Of a stretch of 64,000 nucleotides of DNA, positions 62,050 to 64,000 are shown one piece after another. Position 1 is the first letter of the stretch, and every line of letters starts with the position of its first letter. The translations under genes and the position numbers were made by a program. The notes under the pieces are model-generated. The model ran no database searches. It was not told the DNA's origin and was given only the letters and a program-made list of their open reading frames with translations. The DNA is from Mesorhizobium sp. INR15 (GTDB taxonomy: Bacteria; Pseudomonadota; Alphaproteobacteria; Rhizobiales; Rhizobiaceae): NCBI RefSeq assembly GCF_015500075.1, contig NZ_CP045496.1, positions 5,218,001-5,282,000 of the forward strand. The letters run 5' to 3'.

Positions 62050-62984
62050 TGCGCCACGAAATCTCGATCCTCATCATTGGTCTTCTCGTGGTGCTGACCA
62101 CCGCCAGCATTGTCGCCGCCATACTCTCGGCGCGCGCGCCAAAGCCGCTCAGCTCGACGCTGGTCAATCTCACCCAGCGCATCAACGCCTGGTGGGTGAT
62201 GGTGGCGTTGATGACAGTTGCTTTCTTCTTCGGCCGTTACGGCATGACCATCCTGTTCGCGCTGATTTCCTTCGCCGCGCTGCGCGAATTCGTGACGCTG
62301 ACGCATACCCGCCGCAGCGATCACTGGGTGCTGCTTGGCATGTTCGGCATCATCATCCCGTTCCAGTACTGGCTGGTGTGGACGGCCTGGTACGGGCTCT
62401 TCGTCATCTTCATTCCGGTCTACTGTTTCTTGCTGATGCCAGCGATCACCGCACTGCATGGCGATACCGAACGCTTTCTCGAACGCATCGCCGCGCAGCA
62501 ATGGGCGGTGATGATCTCGGTCTACTGCGTCAGCCATGTGCCGGCGCTGCTGACCCTCGAGGTGCCGGGCTTCGAAGGCCGCAACCTGTTGCTGATCGCC
62601 TTCCTGATCATCGTCGTGCAAGGCAGCGACGTGCTGCAGTATATTTTCGGCAAGCTGTTTGGAAAGCACCGGTTTTCGCCGACCGTGTCACCATCCAAGA
62701 CCTGGGAAGGCCTGATCGGCGGGCTGGTGTCGGCGAGCCTGCTTGGCGCGCTCCTGTCGTTCGTCACGCCGTTCTCGCCGCTGCAAGCAGCAGGGGTCGC
62801 CTTCATCGCCTGCCTGATGGGGTTTCTGGGCGGCCTGGTCGCCTCGGCCATCAAGCGCGACCAGGGCGTCAAGGACTGGGGCCATCTGATCGAAGGCCAT
62901 GGCGGCATGATGGACCGCACCGACAGCCTGGTCTTCGCAGCACCGATCTTCTTTCACATCGTGCGCTACTTCTGGACGGTTTGA
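62049..62984 (+). CDS. phosphatidate cytidylyltransferase (CdsA family, YnbB-like)
   Basis: A 311-residue CTP:phosphatidate cytidylyltransferase with eight or so helices that converts phosphatidic acid to CDP-diacylglycerol. The CDS signature is SPTVSPSKTWEGLIGG near residue 213 and the C-terminal KDWGHLIEGHGGMMDRTDS. The ATG overlaps the preceding stop (TGATG). A housekeeping cdsA is expected with the bamA/uppS locus elsewhere; this copy matches E. coli ynbB in size. It would provide CDP-lipid to the CDP-alcohol transferase at the head of the cluster. Confidence 0.93.
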   Translation: MRHEISILIIGLLVVLTTASIVAAILSARAPKPLSSTLVNLTQRINAWWVMVALMTVAFFFGRYGMTILFALISFAALREFVTLTHTRRSDHWVLLGMFGIIIPFQYWLVWTAWYGLFVIFIPVYCFLLMPAITALHGDTERFLERIAAQQWAVMISVYCVSHVPALLTLEVPGFEGRNLLLIAFLIIVVQGSDVLQYIFGKLFGKHRFSPTVSPSKTWEGLIGGLVSASLLGALLSFVTPFSPLQAAGVAFIACLMGFLGGLVASAIKRDQGVKDWGHLIEGHGGMMDRTDSLVFAAPIFFHIVRYFWTV

Positions 62985-62991
62985 GCCTCAA

Positions 62992-63978
62992 TCACAGACG
63001 ATTGCGGATCAGCATGGTGACGACGAAGAAGGCGCCGACAGAGCTGGTGATGATGCCGATTGGCAGTTCCTGCGGCGGCAACAGCGTTCGTGCCAGAAGA
63101 TCACTCGCCAACAACAGGACCGCGCCCAGGACGGCGCAGCTTGCGACCAGGCGCAGATGCAATGGACCGGCCAGCGGCCGCGACAGATGCGGGATCATCA
63201 GGCCGACGAAGCCGATGACGCCTGCCACCGAGACCAGGATCGCGGTCGAAAAGGCCGCGACGAGGAATGTCGTCCTGCGCATGCGCGCGACCGGCACGCC
63301 GAGGCTTTCGGCGGCGTTTTCGCCGGCCAGGAAAGCGTCGAGCCTGCGGTGGTTCCACAGCGCGTAGGCAAGAATGGTTCCCGACCCCAGCGCACCGAGC
63401 CAGATATTGTCCCAGCGCGCTAGGCCGAGCCCGCCCATCGTCCAGAACAGCACCGAATGAGCGGCACGCTGATCACCGGCGAAGACCAGATAATTGGTCA
63501 AGGCGGTGAACATGAAGGAGACGGCAAGTCCGGCAAGGATCAGCCTTTCAGGGCCTTGCCCCCTCACCCGCGCCACCAGCAAAAGCACGACGCAGGCGGC
63601 CAGGATGCCGCCGGTGAAGGCGGCGACCGGCAGCGTCCAGATGCCAAAACTGTCGCCAAAGATGGTGATGACGGAGACAGCACCCGCGGCGGCCCCCGAC
63701 GAAAGGCCGAACAGGAAGGGGTCGGCAAGGTCATTGCGCGTCACTGTCTGCAACAGCGCGCCAACGACGCCCAGGCCACCACCGACGCAGATGGCGAGGA
63801 TGGTGCGCGGCAGCCTGAGATCGACGACGATCTTGCCGACCGGGCCGGACACCTCATGCCCGCCCAATCCGATGCCATGGCCAAGTCCAGCCACAACATC
63901 GGTCAGCGGTATCAGCGTCGAGCCATAGGCAATCGACAGCAAGGCGAGAGCGGCGATCGCCACCGCTCCCGCCAGCAT
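62992..63978 (-). CDS. FecCD family ABC transporter permease (possibly extends past right edge)
   Basis: A 328-residue iron-siderophore/heme/vitamin B12 type permease with about ten helices. Typical BtuC/FhuB stretches are DLRLPRTILAICVGGGLGVVGALLQTVTRNDLADPFLFGLSSGA (about residues 53-96), the ATPase-contacting GVPVARMRRTT near 227, and VAGVIGFVGLMIPHLSRPL. The visible ATG is at 63978, but the frame continues upstream without a stop to the window end, so the true start may be further out. It converges on the CdsA-like gene. The ligand is unknown; iron chelates are the commonest. Confidence 0.9.
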   Translation of the reverse strand: MLAGAVAIAALALLSIAYGSTLIPLTDVVAGLGHGIGLGGHEVSGPVGKIVVDLRLPRTILAICVGGGLGVVGALLQTVTRNDLADPFLFGLSSGAAAGAVSVITIFGDSFGIWTLPVAAFTGGILAACVVLLLVARVRGQGPERLILAGLAVSFMFTALTNYLVFAGDQRAAHSVLFWTMGGLGLARWDNIWLGALGSGTILAYALWNHRRLDAFLAGENAAESLGVPVARMRRTTFLVAAFSTAILVSVAGVIGFVGLMIPHLSRPLAGPLHLRLVASCAVLGAVLLLASDLLARTLLPPQELPIGIITSSVGAFFVVTMLIRNRL

Positions 63979-64000
63979 GGCCGGTGCGAATGCTTTGTGG

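Noticed and set aside
1..64000. Search for tRNA, rRNA, IS, phage attachment sites or integrases
   Set aside because: I saw no tRNA-like cloverleaf, transposase, integrase or direct repeats flanking an island; small RNAs cannot be ruled out by eye.

Overview
The window is a GC-rich, densely coded stretch of chromosome from an alphaproteobacterium of the Hyphomicrobiales (Rhizobiales), most like Mesorhizobium or a close relative. The evidence is the gene content and order pmbA - cysQ-like - DUF4170 - DUF374 acyltransferase - waaA - lpxK with mutL and a DUF2093 gene nearby, a MutL carrying the endonuclease motif (no MutH lineage), the Rhizobiales-type EF-P, and rhizobial-type intergenic palindromes of two families at four sites (38.2, 39.7, 42.7 and 44.5 kb). 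I see no rRNA, tRNA, insertion sequence, prophage or CRISPR array.

Layout. 1-5 kb: a MttB-type methyltransferase and the start of a family 5 solute-binding protein (cut by the left edge) with a divergent LysR regulator, then an ABM-domain monooxygenase divergent from a GlxA-type regulator. 5-16 kb: mutL, a DMT exporter with a divergent LysR regulator, small proteins, and the leftward lipid A/Kdo operon (pmbA, cysQ-like, DUF4170, DUF374, waaA, lpxK). 16-24 kb: VOC protein, epmA divergent from its substrate gene efp, an orphan HerA-like ATPase, a luciferase-like oxidoreductase, and a caspase-fold/Sel1 protein followed by a glycine-tailed lipoprotein. 24.3-30.5 kb: a six-gene, fully overlapping operon (KAS III, SDR, metallo-beta-lactamase fold, adenylate-forming enzyme, FemAB/GNAT-like acyltransferase, Rieske oxygenase) facing an ATP-grasp gene. 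It looks like an uncharacterised small-molecule or lipid pathway. 30.5-38.1 kb: a leftward series of rluB (with a long repeat-rich N-terminus), rsmD, a catalytic/non-catalytic M16 peptidase pair, patatin and ATP-grasp.

38.2-46.4 kb is mostly housekeeping: tadA, a lipoprotein, ileS, a MipA/OmpV outer membrane protein, HdeD-like protein, ribF and a HAD IIA protein. 46.7-51 kb holds two tandem paralogous TadG-like von Willebrand factor A proteins. 51-57 kb has a LysE exporter, a DUF2189 membrane protein, a CAP-domain lipoprotein and a MarR - EmrA - EmrB drug efflux locus with a candidate MarR operator. 57.2-63 kb is a six-gene operon related in composition to E. coli ynbABCD, extended with a lysophosphatidate acyltransferase and a small membrane protein. 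It is probably a dedicated, poorly understood phospholipid pathway. The right edge cuts into, or just beyond, a FecCD-type siderophore/heme permease gene.

The two strongest candidates for an undescribed system are the 24.3-31.7 kb cluster and the 57.2-63.0 kb ynb-like cluster. All functional calls rest on reading motifs and domain order by eye; no database search was run.
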